Shown: positions 27,284 through 36,891, counted from the first letter of the stretch. The stretch is DNA of 64,000 nucleotides from Bacteroidales bacterium (GCA_025355465.1 JANXZO010000070.1:67114-131113), one strand, 5' to 3'. Translations and numbers: made by a program. The notes: a model not told the origin generated them from the letters alone.

Positions 27284-28465
27284 ATGAAACACAAGGCAAA
27301 AGGATTTAATACCAAACTGATACACAGCGGTGGGCCGAAAGATGCGCTCGGAAGCGTAACTACACCCATTTACCAGACTTCCACCTTTTCATTTAAAGAT
27401 GCTGACGATGGCGCTGCCTGTTTTGCAGGCGAGAGCAACGGGTTTATCTATACCCGAATCGGTAACCCGACCATCCGCGACCTTGAACTGGCCATCGCGG
27501 ATCTTGAGCATGGTTACGACGGCATCGGCTGTTCTTCGGGCATGGGAGCTGTGAGCACAGTCTACATGGCATACCTCGGCGCCGGGAAACACATCGTTAG
27601 CCACAATGCAATTTATGGTCCCGCCCGCGGCATCATCGAAGGTGCCTTTGCCCGTTTCGGGGTTGAATCGACCTATGTCGACACCACCGATCTGGAACAG
27701 GTTAAAGCTGCCATCAGGCCAAACACCGCGCTGATCTATCTTGAAACACCGGCAAATCCTACCATCGGCATCTCCGACATCCCGGCCATCGTGGAAATTG
27801 CACACAAGAATAACATCCCGGTCTGCGTCGATAATACTTTCTGCAGTCCTTACCTTCAGAACCCGCTCGACATGGGAGCTGACATTGTGCTTCACTCCCT
27901 CACAAAGTTTCTTAACGGACATGCCGATATTGTCGGAGGCATCATTGTTACCCGTACCGTAGAGCATTACAAAAAACTGCGGCCAATGATGGTTACCATG
28001 GGTTGCAACATGGACCCCAACCAGGCATTTCTCGTTCGCCGGGGACTGAAAACGTTGGGTATACGTATTGACAGGGCCCAGGAAAATTCGATCAAAGTGG
28101 CCGATTATCTTGAGAAACATCCTAAGATTGCCTGGATCATGTATCCCGGACTGAAATCGCATCCACAGCATGAGCTCGGAAAAAAACTAATGCGCGGGCC
28201 CGGTGCCATGATCAGTTTCGGACTCAAGGGCGGGCTGGATGCCGGTAAAACACTGATGGACAATGTTCAACTCTGTGTTCTTGCCGTTTCTCTCGGTGGT
28301 ATCGAAACATTGATTCAGCACCCTGCTTCGATGACCCATTCAAAGCTTTCTGCAGAAGCCAAAAAGGCCGGCGGCATCACCGACGATCTGGTAAGGCTTT
28401 CGATAGGAATTGAAGATGTGGAAGACATCATCGCTGACCTGGAGCAGGCGCTGGAAAAAATTTAA
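27284..28465 (+). CDS. PLP-dependent Cys/Met metabolism lyase (cystathionine or methionine gamma-lyase type)
   Basis: A 393-residue enzyme of the Cys/Met metabolism PLP family. The Schiff-base Lys is K208 in HSLTKFLNGHADIVGG; the PLP phosphate-binding and tyrosine segment YTRIGNPT and the VDNTFCSPYLQNP segment are intact. The overall sequence is closest to methionine gamma-lyases, but the Cys found after the conserved YG in the methionine gamma-lyase active site is Pro here (YGPARG), so cystathionine gamma-lyase or broad activity is equally possible. A GTG at 27257 opens the frame inside the repeat; the ATG at 27284 is preferred. The stop TAA overlaps the ATG of the next gene, suggesting translational coupling. 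Confidence 0.9.
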   Translation: MKHKAKGFNTKLIHSGGPKDALGSVTTPIYQTSTFSFKDADDGAACFAGESNGFIYTRIGNPTIRDLELAIADLEHGYDGIGCSSGMGAVSTVYMAYLGAGKHIVSHNAIYGPARGIIEGAFARFGVESTYVDTTDLEQVKAAIRPNTALIYLETPANPTIGISDIPAIVEIAHKNNIPVCVDNTFCSPYLQNPLDMGADIVLHSLTKFLNGHADIVGGIIVTRTVEHYKKLRPMMVTMGCNMDPNQAFLVRRGLKTLGIRIDRAQENSIKVADYLEKHPKIAWIMYPGLKSHPQHELGKKLMRGPGAMISFGLKGGLDAGKTLMDNVQLCVLAVSLGGIETLIQHPASMTHSKLSAEAKKAGGITDDLVRLSIGIEDVEDIIADLEQALEKI

Positions 28466-30771
28466 TGGCACCCCGGAAACTCTTCGGTCTTTTTCTTCTT
28501 TTTTTTATCAACTTTCAATTTTTAATTGTCAACTCTGCCTGTGGTCAGCGCGTGGCACTGGTGTTGTCGGGCGGGGCGGCACGAGGGGGAGCGCATATCG
28601 GCGTTATCCGGGCTCTGGAGGAGCAGCAAATACCCATTTCCTATATTGCAGGAACCTCTATCGGAGCCGTTATCGGAGCGCTTTATGCCAGCGGGTATTC
28701 TCCTGATGAGATGGAGCAGCTGATGAGTTCGGAAGATTTCCAGCGATGGGCCATGGGGATCATGGATCAGCACTATATCTATTTTTATCGCAAGGAAGAT
28801 CCAAATGCATCCTGGATATCGACCAACTTTGATTTTAACAAGAAACTTACCTCGCTCCTGCCAACACAGCTGATAAAGACCTATGAGATCGATTTCCGTC
28901 TTATGGAGCTGCTGTCGCCGGCCAATGCAGTTTGCAGCGGAAATTTCGATAAGCTGATGGTTCCCTTTCGCTGTGTTACCGCCGACATCGATTCCACCGA
29001 AGCCGTCGTTCTGCGAAAAGGCGATCTGAACACAGCGGTGCGTGCATCCATGAGCCTTCCGCTTGTGTATACTCCGGTGGTGCTGAATGGCAAACTGGTT
29101 TACGATGGAGGTATGTACAACAACTTCCCGGTGGATGTGGCTCAGAAAGATTTTCGTCCCGACGTGATCATCGGTAGCAGGGTGGCCCAACGCTATGACA
29201 AACCCGACCGTGATGATGTTGTTTCACAATTACTTACAATGCTCATGGAACGACAAACGGACACGCTTACTTTTCCCGGTTCTGTCATGATCGTTCCGAA
29301 ACTGCCGAGGATCAATCTGCTCGACTTCACCTACACGAAAGTACTGGCCGACAGTGGTTATGTGGCTACCATGCGCTCCATTCAGAAAATACGACGTTTC
29401 GTTCATGACAGCATCAGTCCTGAAAAACTGGCGTTAAAACGAGCTGAATTCAATGGGCGTAAAAAAGAGGTCAGGTTTGATTCAATTCACATTACCGGGC
29501 TTAACAAGATCCAGCAAGGTTATGTTACGAGGCAGCTGAAACATGGAGAAAAAACGGTGGGCATCGATGAGCTTCGCACCCAATATTTCAGGTTGATCGA
29601 CGACGGTTTTATCAAAAGCATTTCGCCGGTGGCCCGCTACAATCCCAGAACCGGATTTTATGACCTCTTTCTCGACATAACCAGAACCAATAATTTCGGT
29701 GCACAGTTCGGCGGAAACTTCTCCCTCGGCAACATCAATTTCGGTTTCATTGAGCTGCAATACAAATACCTATGGACAAATGCACTGCATTTTAATCTGA
29801 ACGGTTACTTCGGAAAGATATACAGCTCGGCCAAGGTTGGCGGCCGCATCGATTTCAACTCCCTCACCCCGTGGTTTCTTGAAGTAAATTATGTCTATAA
29901 CCACATGGAATATTTCAATCGTTCCATGTTCTTTTTCGAGGACAAGACCCCCAATTATATTATTCAAAGTGAGTACTTTGGGAACCTTACCACGGGAATA
30001 CCCACCTCCAATTCAGGCAAACTGTCACTGGGAATCATTTATGCATTCACCAACAATAAATATTATCAGTCGAATCTGTTTTCACGAAGCGATACAGCCG
30101 ATCAGACCAGTTTCAACTTCGGCTCTCCGGTGCTCACTTTTGAACTTAACAGTCTGAACCGAAAACAGTTTGCAAGTGCCGGCGTAAAACTCCAGCTATC
30201 GCTTGCTTATGTTAACGGACAAGAGGATATGCTCCCGGGTTCGACGACACACAACCAGGTCCCGGTAACGCAATACCGTAACTGGTTCCAGCTTCGGCTC
30301 ATTTACGACAACTATTTTGAATCGCTGGGGCCGGTGAAATTCGGTTTCTATGGTGAAGGCATGCTCTCCAACCAACCCCTGTTCTCAAATTACACCTCCA
30401 GCCTTATCTATGCACCCGCCTTCCAGCCCCTGCCGGAAAGCCAGGCCTATTTCCTTCCTGCCTTTCGTGCAAACAACTGGACTGCAGCTGGTCTGAAAGC
30501 AGTTGTACGTATTTACAAGAAAGTTGAATACCGACTTGAAGGATACATTTTCCAGCCTTACCGGGCAATTCTCGGCAGTTCCGACAACAACAATGCGTAT
30601 CTGGGACCCAAATTCAGCGACCGTGCATACATGGCCTCCACCTCCGTGGTATATAACAGTCCGCTTGGCCCGCTAAGCCTTGGCGTTAATTACTACGACA
30701 AGCAATCTGAATCGTGGACCCTCAACTTCAATTTCGGATATATCATCTTCAACCGAAGGGCCCTTCCATAA
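28465..30771 (+). CDS. Patatin-like phospholipase with POTRA and outer-membrane barrel (PlpD-like)
   Basis: A 768-residue outer-membrane protein with the layout of type Vd (PlpD-like) phospholipases. A signal peptide (about 1-27) is followed by the patatin domain with LSGGAARGGAHIGV, nucleophile S65 in GTSIG and catalytic D214 in DGG. A POTRA-like segment (about 335-410) comes next, then a beta-barrel to the C terminus (about 420-768) rich in alternating aromatic strands. It ends in Pro rather than the usual terminal Phe. It is expected to act on phospholipids outside the cytoplasm. The ATG overlaps the previous stop (TAATG). The signal peptide is partly encoded by a simple T-rich repeat-like stretch at 28508-28535. 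Confidence 0.92.
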   Translation: MAPRKLFGLFLLFFINFQFLIVNSACGQRVALVLSGGAARGGAHIGVIRALEEQQIPISYIAGTSIGAVIGALYASGYSPDEMEQLMSSEDFQRWAMGIMDQHYIYFYRKEDPNASWISTNFDFNKKLTSLLPTQLIKTYEIDFRLMELLSPANAVCSGNFDKLMVPFRCVTADIDSTEAVVLRKGDLNTAVRASMSLPLVYTPVVLNGKLVYDGGMYNNFPVDVAQKDFRPDVIIGSRVAQRYDKPDRDDVVSQLLTMLMERQTDTLTFPGSVMIVPKLPRINLLDFTYTKVLADSGYVATMRSIQKIRRFVHDSISPEKLALKRAEFNGRKKEVRFDSIHITGLNKIQQGYVTRQLKHGEKTVGIDELRTQYFRLIDDGFIKSISPVARYNPRTGFYDLFLDITRTNNFGAQFGGNFSLGNINFGFIELQYKYLWTNALHFNLNGYFGKIYSSAKVGGRIDFNSLTPWFLEVNYVYNHMEYFNRSMFFFEDKTPNYIIQSEYFGNLTTGIPTSNSGKLSLGIIYAFTNNKYYQSNLFSRSDTADQTSFNFGSPVLTFELNSLNRKQFASAGVKLQLSLAYVNGQEDMLPGSTTHNQVPVTQYRNWFQLRLIYDNYFESLGPVKFGFYGEGMLSNQPLFSNYTSSLIYAPAFQPLPESQAYFLPAFRANNWTAAGLKAVVRIYKKVEYRLEGYIFQPYRAILGSSDNNNAYLGPKFSDRAYMASTSVVYNSPLGPLSLGVNYYDKQSESWTLNFNFGYIIFNRRALP

Positions 30772-30789
30772 CATGTAATAAATATTTCA

Positions 30790-30797
30790 TATCTTTG
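30790..30797 (+). promoter_or_regulatory. Putative -7 box of the DUF349 gene (TATCTTTG)
   Basis: Exact TAnnTTTG match directly after the patatin gene, giving a leader of about 75 bases to the ATG at 30876. Confidence 0.5.
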
Positions 30798-30875
30798 CAA
30801 TCCATACTAAAAAAACAATACCGGCTTCTGTCGGACTCGCTCAATAACAGTACATAAACGCATCATCAACCAAGA

Positions 30876-32882
30876 ATGAAAACTACTGAAAACACCCATC
30901 AGAATCCTGACCAGGAAATCACTTCCGGGCAGGAGGAGAATGCTCAGCCTGTTAACATTACAGCAGATTTTACAGAAACACTTCTTCCTACTGAGTCAAT
31001 TCAGACTACAGATCAACCCGAAGTAATTGAAGAACCGATCACCGAACCTGTAGAAGCATCTGTTTTACCGGGATCCGAGGAGCACCTTGACGAACACCTT
31101 GAGGAACATTTTGAGGAACTTCATGAAGAACTTGCAGCCCAGATGGTTCATGACGGAGCGGTTGATTTCAACAGCTTTACCCGGGCCGAACTGGTCGATC
31201 TTCTGGAGAAGGCAGTTACCGAACAGGAGATCAGTACTGTTAAAACGCAGATATCTCTGATCAGGATTGCGTTCCAGAAAAAGACCAAGGACGAAGCCCT
31301 GCTGAAGTATGAAAATAAAGTGACTGAAGAGGGGGAGACCAAAGAAGAACTTCCAGCCGAGCAAGACGAACTGGATATTAAATTCAACGAGATTTTCACG
31401 GTATACCGTGCCAACAAGGCCCGCCATTCCGAGGAACAGGAGAAAATCAAACAGGATAACCTGAAGAAGAAACAGCACATCCTTGAAGAGTTGAAAACCC
31501 TCATCAACTCTGAGGAGACCCTGAAGAAAACCTACGATGAGTTCAAACATCTCCAGGAACGCTGGAAAGAGGTTGGCATGGTACCCCGCGGGGAGATCAA
31601 CAACCTCTGGCAGAACTACCATTTTCACGTAGAGAAATTTTTCGAAAAGGTAAAATTGAACAAAGAGCTCAAAGACCTTGACCTGAGAAAGAATCTTGAG
31701 GCCAAGATATCCCTCTGCGAGCATACCGAAGAGTTACTGTTGGAAACCTCTGTTCTTAAGACATTTAAGAAGCTTCAGAAGTTCCACGAAGAGTGGAAAG
31801 AGATCGGCCCCGTGCCCGCCGACAAGAAAGATGAGATATGGGAACGATTTAAAACTGCCACCGACAAGATCAACGAACGCCGGCGCGAACATTACACCAT
31901 CATTGAGGAGGACCAGAAGAAGAACCTCGACACAAAAACCGCTTTGTGCGAACAGGCGGAAGAGGTGCTTAATCTGAAAAATGATTCAATCAAAGATTGG
32001 CAGGAGAACACCAACAAAGTGAACGACCTGCTTAAAATCTGGAAAAGCATCGGTCCGGTTCCGCAAAAGATAAACAATGAGATCTGGACAAGATTCAAAA
32101 CCAGTCTCGACTCTTTCTTCACGGTAAAGAAGGATTATTTTGACAAGCTGAAAGAGCAGCAAATGCACAACTACAACCTCAAGGTTGAGCTTTGTATGCA
32201 GGCTGAATCATTAAAGACCAGTACCGACTGGAAAAAAACAACCAACGAACTGATCCGGCTTCAGGGTGAATGGAAAAAAATCGGTCCTGTCCCTAAAAAG
32301 CACAGCGACAAGATATGGAAACGTTTCCGTGCTGCATGCGACGAATTCTTCTCCACTAAGTCTAACTATTTCAGCACCATAAGCAGCCACGAGGAAGAAA
32401 ATCTGAACAAGAAACTGGATGTAATGAAACGGCTGCGTGAATTTGCTTTCAGTGATGACAAAACCGCCAACCTGGAGGTGCTGAAAAATTTTCAGCGTGA
32501 ATGGACAGAGATCGGACATATCCCCATCAAAGAGAAAGACAAACTCCAGAACGAATTCCGGACCCTGGTAAACGAACACCTCGACAGGCTGAAAATCAGT
32601 GAAGTAGAGATCACCGCACTCACTTTCCAAACCAAGTTCGAGGGGATGAAGAACGACCCCAATGCACGTCGGGTTATGACCCGGGAACGTGAATTCCTGG
32701 CCATCAAGATCACCAAGATGAAGGAAGACATCAACCTCTGGGAGAACAACATCGGTTTCTTTGCCAAATCCAAGAGCGCACTGGTCGTGAAAGAGGAGTT
32801 CGAAAACAAGATCAACAAAGCAAAGAGCGAGCTGAAGGTGCTGGAAGCCAAGATGAAGATCCTTAAACAACAGATGGCCTAA
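30876..32882 (+). CDS. DUF349-repeat protein
   Basis: A 668-residue, strongly charged, helical cytoplasmic protein. An acidic N terminus (about 1-110) is followed by five DUF349 repeats, each with a W-[KT]-x-[IV]-G-x-[VI]-P core, at about residues 225, 302, 384, 461 and 538, spaced 77-82 residues. A coiled-coil tail follows. DUF349 proteins are widespread in Bacteroidota; their function is not settled. aroC starts 3 bp downstream of the stop, so the two genes are probably co-transcribed from the promoter box at 30790. Confidence 0.92.
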   Translation: MKTTENTHQNPDQEITSGQEENAQPVNITADFTETLLPTESIQTTDQPEVIEEPITEPVEASVLPGSEEHLDEHLEEHFEELHEELAAQMVHDGAVDFNSFTRAELVDLLEKAVTEQEISTVKTQISLIRIAFQKKTKDEALLKYENKVTEEGETKEELPAEQDELDIKFNEIFTVYRANKARHSEEQEKIKQDNLKKKQHILEELKTLINSEETLKKTYDEFKHLQERWKEVGMVPRGEINNLWQNYHFHVEKFFEKVKLNKELKDLDLRKNLEAKISLCEHTEELLLETSVLKTFKKLQKFHEEWKEIGPVPADKKDEIWERFKTATDKINERRREHYTIIEEDQKKNLDTKTALCEQAEEVLNLKNDSIKDWQENTNKVNDLLKIWKSIGPVPQKINNEIWTRFKTSLDSFFTVKKDYFDKLKEQQMHNYNLKVELCMQAESLKTSTDWKKTTNELIRLQGEWKKIGPVPKKHSDKIWKRFRAACDEFFSTKSNYFSTISSHEEENLNKKLDVMKRLREFAFSDDKTANLEVLKNFQREWTEIGHIPIKEKDKLQNEFRTLVNEHLDRLKISEVEITALTFQTKFEGMKNDPNARRVMTREREFLAIKITKMKEDINLWENNIGFFAKSKSALVVKEEFENKINKAKSELKVLEAKMKILKQQMA

Positions 32883-32885
32883 AGC

Positions 32886-33953
32886 ATGGGTGGCAACGCG
32901 TTTGGACGGGCCCTTGTTCTCACAACTTTCGGCGAATCTCATGGAGTTGCGGTAGGTGGTGTGCTTGACGGATTTCCTTCCAATTTCCCCATTGATCTTG
33001 ATTTTATTCAATCAGAACTGAACCGGCGCCGGCCTGGTTACGGAGATTATGCCACCACCCGAAAAGAGGAAGACAAACTCGAAATCCTGTCGGGATTATT
33101 TGAAGGAAGAACAACAGGCGCACCGATTGCTTTTCTCGTTTACAATTACGACCAGAAACCAGCCGACTACGATCATCTGAACAAGGCGTACCGGCCATCA
33201 CACGCTGACTTCACCTACCAGGAGAAGTACGGATTCCGCGATCCGCGTGGCGGAGGAAGGTCATCGGCACGCGAAACCCTGGCGCGTGTGGCTGGCGGTG
33301 GTTTTGCAAAGCTGTTGCTGCGTGAAAGGGGAGTTGAGGTTACGGCAACTATCAGCCAGATCGGACCTTTTTCAGTTCCATCCCTGCAATCCGGAACAGC
33401 AGAAGAAAAAACAGTTGACGGAGTGCTTCTGACACCGGAGATTGAATCGTATCTGGCAAAACTGAAAGCTGAAGGCGACACGGCGGGCGGCATCATCTCC
33501 TGCCGGGTAACCGGAGTTCCGGCGGGTTTGGGCGAACCTGTGTTTGATAAACTCCAGGCCGACCTGGCCAAAGCCATGCTCAGCATCAACGCCGTCAAAG
33601 GATTTGAATACGGATCCGGGTTTGCCGGTGCTGCCATGAAAGGTTCAGAACACAACGACCGCTTTGTAATGAATGCAGGTGCCATTCAAACAAAAACCAA
33701 CCATTCCGGCGGCATCCAGGGAGGTATTACAAACGGTATGGATATCTATTTTCGCGTTGCCTTCAAACCCGTCGCCACCCTGATGAAACCCCAGCAAACT
33801 GTGGATGTTTCAGGCGTGCCGGTTACCCTTGAAGGCAAAGGGCGGCACGATGTGTGCGTGGTTCCACGGGCGCTTCCGATTGTTGAGGCCATGGCGGCGC
33901 TCACGGTGGCCGACCACCTACTGCGGTTCCTGCTGACTAAGGCAGTGAAATGA
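32886..33953 (+). CDS. aroC: Chorismate synthase
   Basis: The last step of the shikimate pathway: removes phosphate from EPSP to form chorismate, using reduced FMN. The 355-residue length is normal. Family signatures are present: TTFGESHGVAVGGVLDG near the start, RRPGYGD near 47, GGGRSSARETLARVAGG near 125, and the C-terminal SGIQGG-type segment HSGGIQGGITNG. It follows the DUF349 gene at 3 bp. Its last 36 bp overlap the end of aguA on the other strand. Confidence 0.97.
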   Translation: MGGNAFGRALVLTTFGESHGVAVGGVLDGFPSNFPIDLDFIQSELNRRRPGYGDYATTRKEEDKLEILSGLFEGRTTGAPIAFLVYNYDQKPADYDHLNKAYRPSHADFTYQEKYGFRDPRGGGRSSARETLARVAGGGFAKLLLRERGVEVTATISQIGPFSVPSLQSGTAEEKTVDGVLLTPEIESYLAKLKAEGDTAGGIISCRVTGVPAGLGEPVFDKLQADLAKAMLSINAVKGFEYGSGFAGAAMKGSEHNDRFVMNAGAIQTKTNHSGGIQGGITNGMDIYFRVAFKPVATLMKPQQTVDVSGVPVTLEGKGRHDVCVVPRALPIVEAMAALTVADHLLRFLLTKAVK

Positions 33954-34979
33954 TCCGAGTCCCCAAATAATTTCGACCGAATCGATTCCGATGATACTTC
34001 TGCCGGGGAAACACTCCTGAAGGATCTGCATGGCCTTGTCGTCCTCCCTGCACCTGAAATTTGGAACAATAACCCGGTCGTTGGCGATATAGAAATTGGC
34101 ATACGAGGCAGGCAGACGCTGTTCCTTGTAAATCACCGGTTTGGGCATGGGGATTTCGGCAATGTCGAGTTGTTTGCCGTTACTCAGGCGGAAACCCTTC
34201 AACATTTTCAGATTCGCTTCAAGGATCGTGTGATTTGCATCGGAACGGTTGGGTTCTACCATCGTAACCACAGCATCCTCCCGGAAGAAACGGGTGATGT
34301 CGTCAATGTGGCCATTCGTATCATCGCCTTCGATCCCTTCATCGAGCCACAGGACCTGACTCACACCGTAAAAATTCCGGAGGTACTCCTCGATCTCATG
34401 CTGAAAATGTCCGGGATTGCGGTTTTCGTGCAGCAGACACTGCGTGGTGGTAAGCAATGTGCCATTGCCGTTAAAATCTACCGCTCCGCCCTCCATCACG
34501 ATACCGGGATAATAGACAGGCAGTCCGAGGAAGTTGCCCACCAGGCCCGGAATCCGTTCATCCAGGTCGTGATCATATTTATTTCCCCAGGCATTGTATT
34601 TCCAGCTCACAATCACCTTCCGCTCCTTTGCCTGTTCGTTCAGCAGAAATGCCGGACCATGATCGCGGCACCAGGCATCGTTTGTGGGATGTACCAGCAG
34701 ATTGATCTTCGAGAGGTCGGTTCCGATGGCATCGAGGTCAGCAGCAACCTTCGCTTTCAGCTGTTCGTCACGCACATTGATGCACACCTGCTCACCAAGG
34801 GAAAGCTCCCTGATGAACCGGTTGTAGAACGGAAAAATCCGATCCAGGGTTCCCGGCCAGGAGTATGAATCTTCATGCGGATAGCTGAGCCAGGTGGCCC
34901 TGTGCGGGGCCCACTCAGCCGGAAACTGATACCCCAGCGATCCGGGAACAGGTCTGTCTTCTTTCATTTTCATTTTCAT
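33918..34979 (-). CDS. aguA: Agmatine deiminase
   Basis: Converts agmatine to N-carbamoylputrescine and ammonia. The 353-residue protein shows the guanidine-deiminase fold motifs: TWLSYPH near 29, WCRDHGPAF near 107, TNGHIDDITRF near 221, and the catalytic Cys C346 in the C-terminal HCLSQQEP. The Gly-rich GGGNIHC usually seen before this Cys reads GLGSFHC here. Three in-frame ATGs (MKMKMK) open the gene. The codon for C346 lies within the 36-bp antisense overlap with aroC. Upstream, aguB ends 58 bp away across a 14-bp repeat array, so the pair likely forms an operon from agmatine to putrescine. Confidence 0.93.
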   Translation of the reverse strand: MKMKMKEDRPVPGSLGYQFPAEWAPHRATWLSYPHEDSYSWPGTLDRIFPFYNRFIRELSLGEQVCINVRDEQLKAKVAADLDAIGTDLSKINLLVHPTNDAWCRDHGPAFLLNEQAKERKVIVSWKYNAWGNKYDHDLDERIPGLVGNFLGLPVYYPGIVMEGGAVDFNGNGTLLTTTQCLLHENRNPGHFQHEIEEYLRNFYGVSQVLWLDEGIEGDDTNGHIDDITRFFREDAVVTMVEPNRSDANHTILEANLKMLKGFRLSNGKQLDIAEIPMPKPVIYKEQRLPASYANFYIANDRVIVPNFRCREDDKAMQILQECFPGRSIIGIDSVEIIWGLGSFHCLSQQEPQ

Positions 34980-34980
34980 T

Positions 34981-35050
34981 TTAACTCTTCACTCTTAACT
35001 CCTCACTCTTAACTCTTCACTCTTAACTCTTAACTCTTCACTCATAACTC
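34981..35050. repeat. Tandem repeat between aguB and aguA (14-bp unit TTAACTCTTCACTC)
   Basis: Four near-perfect copies of TTAACTCTTCACTC plus one half unit fill the space between the two genes. The array runs into aguB: its last codons and stop are part of the repeat. The reverse complement of the unit matches the short array after the OsmC gene at 27238. Confidence 0.8.
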
Positions 35051-35925
35051 TCCCCCTCATCCAGATACCTGTTCAGTATCGGCCCGTAACTGTCGATGCG
35101 ACGGTCGCGCAGAAAGGGCCAGTGTACACGGATTTCGCCGATACGGCCCAGTTGAAGCTCGTGAACATGGATATCTTCTTCATCATGAGGCGCCTCGTAA
35201 AGTACTTCACCGAAGGGATCGGAAACAAACGAACCACCCCAGAAATTCATCTCCCCTTCTTGTCCGGTGCGGTTAACCGTCACCACGAACACGCCGTTGG
35301 CAATGGCATGACCACGCTGAATAGTTTGCCAGGCCTGGTATTGCTGGCGGTTAACATCGTCGCCCTGCGACGCCGCCCATCCTATTGCCGTAGGATAAAA
35401 TATTATCTGGGCGCCAAGGAGACTGGTGATGCGGGCGGCCTCCGGATACCATTGATCCCAGCATATCAGTGTTCCGATGCGGCCGTACTTTGTATCAAAC
35501 ACCTTGTAATCCGTATCTCCCGGAGAAAAATAAAACTTTTCATAATAACCGGGATCGTCGGGAATATGGTGTTTACGGTATTTCCCAAGGTATTTCCCAT
35601 CGGCATCGATCACGGCGATGGTGTTGTGGTACACGCCTTCTGCCCTTTTTTCGAACAGAGAGGCGATGATCACCACGTCCAATTCACGCGCCAGAGCCTG
35701 GAAAACAGCGGTGGTCGGTCCCGGAATCGATTCAGAAAGGTCAAAATACCCATAATTCTCCTCCCAGCAGAAATAGATGGAGGCAAAAAGCTCCTGAAGG
35801 CAGATTATGTTGGCGCCCAACGCAGCAGCTTCCCTGACCTTTGCGACAGCTTTGTCAATATTTTCCTGCTTGCCCGGTCCACAGGCAGTTTGAACAAGTC
35901 CTACGGTAACATTTAAATCTGACAT
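35038..35925 (-). CDS. aguB: N-carbamoylputrescine amidase
   Basis: A nitrilase-superfamily enzyme that hydrolyses N-carbamoylputrescine to putrescine, carbon dioxide and ammonia. The Glu-Lys-Cys triad is E45 (LQELFASIYFC), K118 (YRKHHIPD) and C155 (ICWDQWYPEAAR). The 295-residue length is normal. With agmatine deiminase directly downstream it completes the two-step route from agmatine to putrescine; no arginine decarboxylase is in the window. The C terminus (GESYE) is encoded by the edge of the 14-bp repeat array. Confidence 0.94.
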   Translation of the reverse strand: MSDLNVTVGLVQTACGPGKQENIDKAVAKVREAAALGANIICLQELFASIYFCWEENYGYFDLSESIPGPTTAVFQALARELDVVIIASLFEKRAEGVYHNTIAVIDADGKYLGKYRKHHIPDDPGYYEKFYFSPGDTDYKVFDTKYGRIGTLICWDQWYPEAARITSLLGAQIIFYPTAIGWAASQGDDVNRQQYQAWQTIQRGHAIANGVFVVTVNRTGQEGEMNFWGGSFVSDPFGEVLYEAPHDEEDIHVHELQLGRIGEIRVHWPFLRDRRIDSYGPILNRYLDEGESYE

Positions 35926-35973
35926 AAATGGAACTTGAGTGTTGAAATTTGAGAACGAACTTAACCTTGTTGA

Positions 35974-36891
35974 TCAATTACTCAGGAAATACTTTCTCGT
36001 AAACTTTTTATTCCCATGAAGGATTTCGAGGATATAGATACCCCGTGGAAGACCGGTAAGGTAAAGTACCCGCTTTCCGGTCTGTAACGACTCCGGTGCA
36101 AGGTTACAGACCTGTTTGCCGGTCATGTTGAAAAGATGAACGCTTACAGGTTCGGCCACCGGGAAATCAAAAAACAGAAGCAGGCGACTGGTCTCAAGGT
36201 CATGAAAAACCCTGATCCCCGAAGCCGGATCCTTTTCATCATAGCCGGTGATGTAGTCGAGTGCAACATCATCGACATACAGCACGGTGCCGGCGTTCAT
36301 CACCTCCTGGGCGGAGGAGATCGCATACACCTGCATGGTATCAGGATTTACCACCGTGTCATAATCGATCCATGCCGAAAAAGGAGTCCAGTCGGAAACC
36401 GTGTCCTTTGTGGTAAATTCACCATGGGCGATACTGTCGCGAACGCCGGCAGTTGTTTTAAACAGACCGATACCGATAATACAGGAATCCCCGCCTTTTG
36501 GAAGAAACTTATAAAAACCGGTCAGATGGCTTGGCTGATCGGTGATGGGAACGCCGCCCGAAATGGTATATGACATCGACGCGATATCGAGCGTAAGGTT
36601 TGCCGTAATGATAAATCCAGGGGCATCCAGCGGTGGAAGTGTGATGTGCTTTGACTCCAGCTTCGCAGAAAAAAGACCTCCATGCTTATCTGTACTTTTG
36701 GATACCACGGCAACTCCGAAAAATGGGATGGCCATCAGCTCGGCATTGGGGCTATCCCAGCCATCAGGATTCGAGTAACTTCCGTAACTGGTCCACGATT
36801 CGAACCCCGAATTCGGAATTGGTGTTTGGGCAAATATTGCCCATGCAGGTGCCAAACACAGAACAAGGATAACTATTTTTCTGATTTTCAT
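35974..36891 (-). CDS. Secreted protein with T9SS sorting domain, possible carbohydrate-binding
   Basis: A 305-residue exported protein: signal peptide 1-22, then a beta-sandwich-like region beginning PNSGFESWTSYGSYSNPDGW, a pattern seen in PCMD-type (putative carbohydrate metabolism) domains of Bacteroidota. Residues about 228-305 (RLLLFFDFP to YFLSN) form a T9SS type A sorting domain. No catalytic residue is recognised, so a surface binding role is likely. It is divergent from the PorE-like gene. Confidence 0.85.
   Translation of the reverse strand: MKIRKIVILVLCLAPAWAIFAQTPIPNSGFESWTSYGSYSNPDGWDSPNAELMAIPFFGVAVVSKSTDKHGGLFSAKLESKHITLPPLDAPGFIITANLTLDIASMSYTISGGVPITDQPSHLTGFYKFLPKGGDSCIIGIGLFKTTAGVRDSIAHGEFTTKDTVSDWTPFSAWIDYDTVVNPDTMQVYAISSAQEVMNAGTVLYVDDVALDYITGYDEKDPASGIRVFHDLETSRLLLFFDFPVAEPVSVHLFNMTGKQVCNLAPESLQTGKRVLYLTGLPRGIYILEILHGNKKFTRKYFLSN

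Noticed and set aside
32211-33011. Minus-strand open frames opposite the DUF349 and aroC genes
   Set aside because: They are shadows of repeat-rich coding sequence; no start context or motif supports them.
34981-35050. CRISPR-like array
   Set aside because: Units are 14 bp, directly adjacent without unique spacers, so this is a simple tandem repeat.
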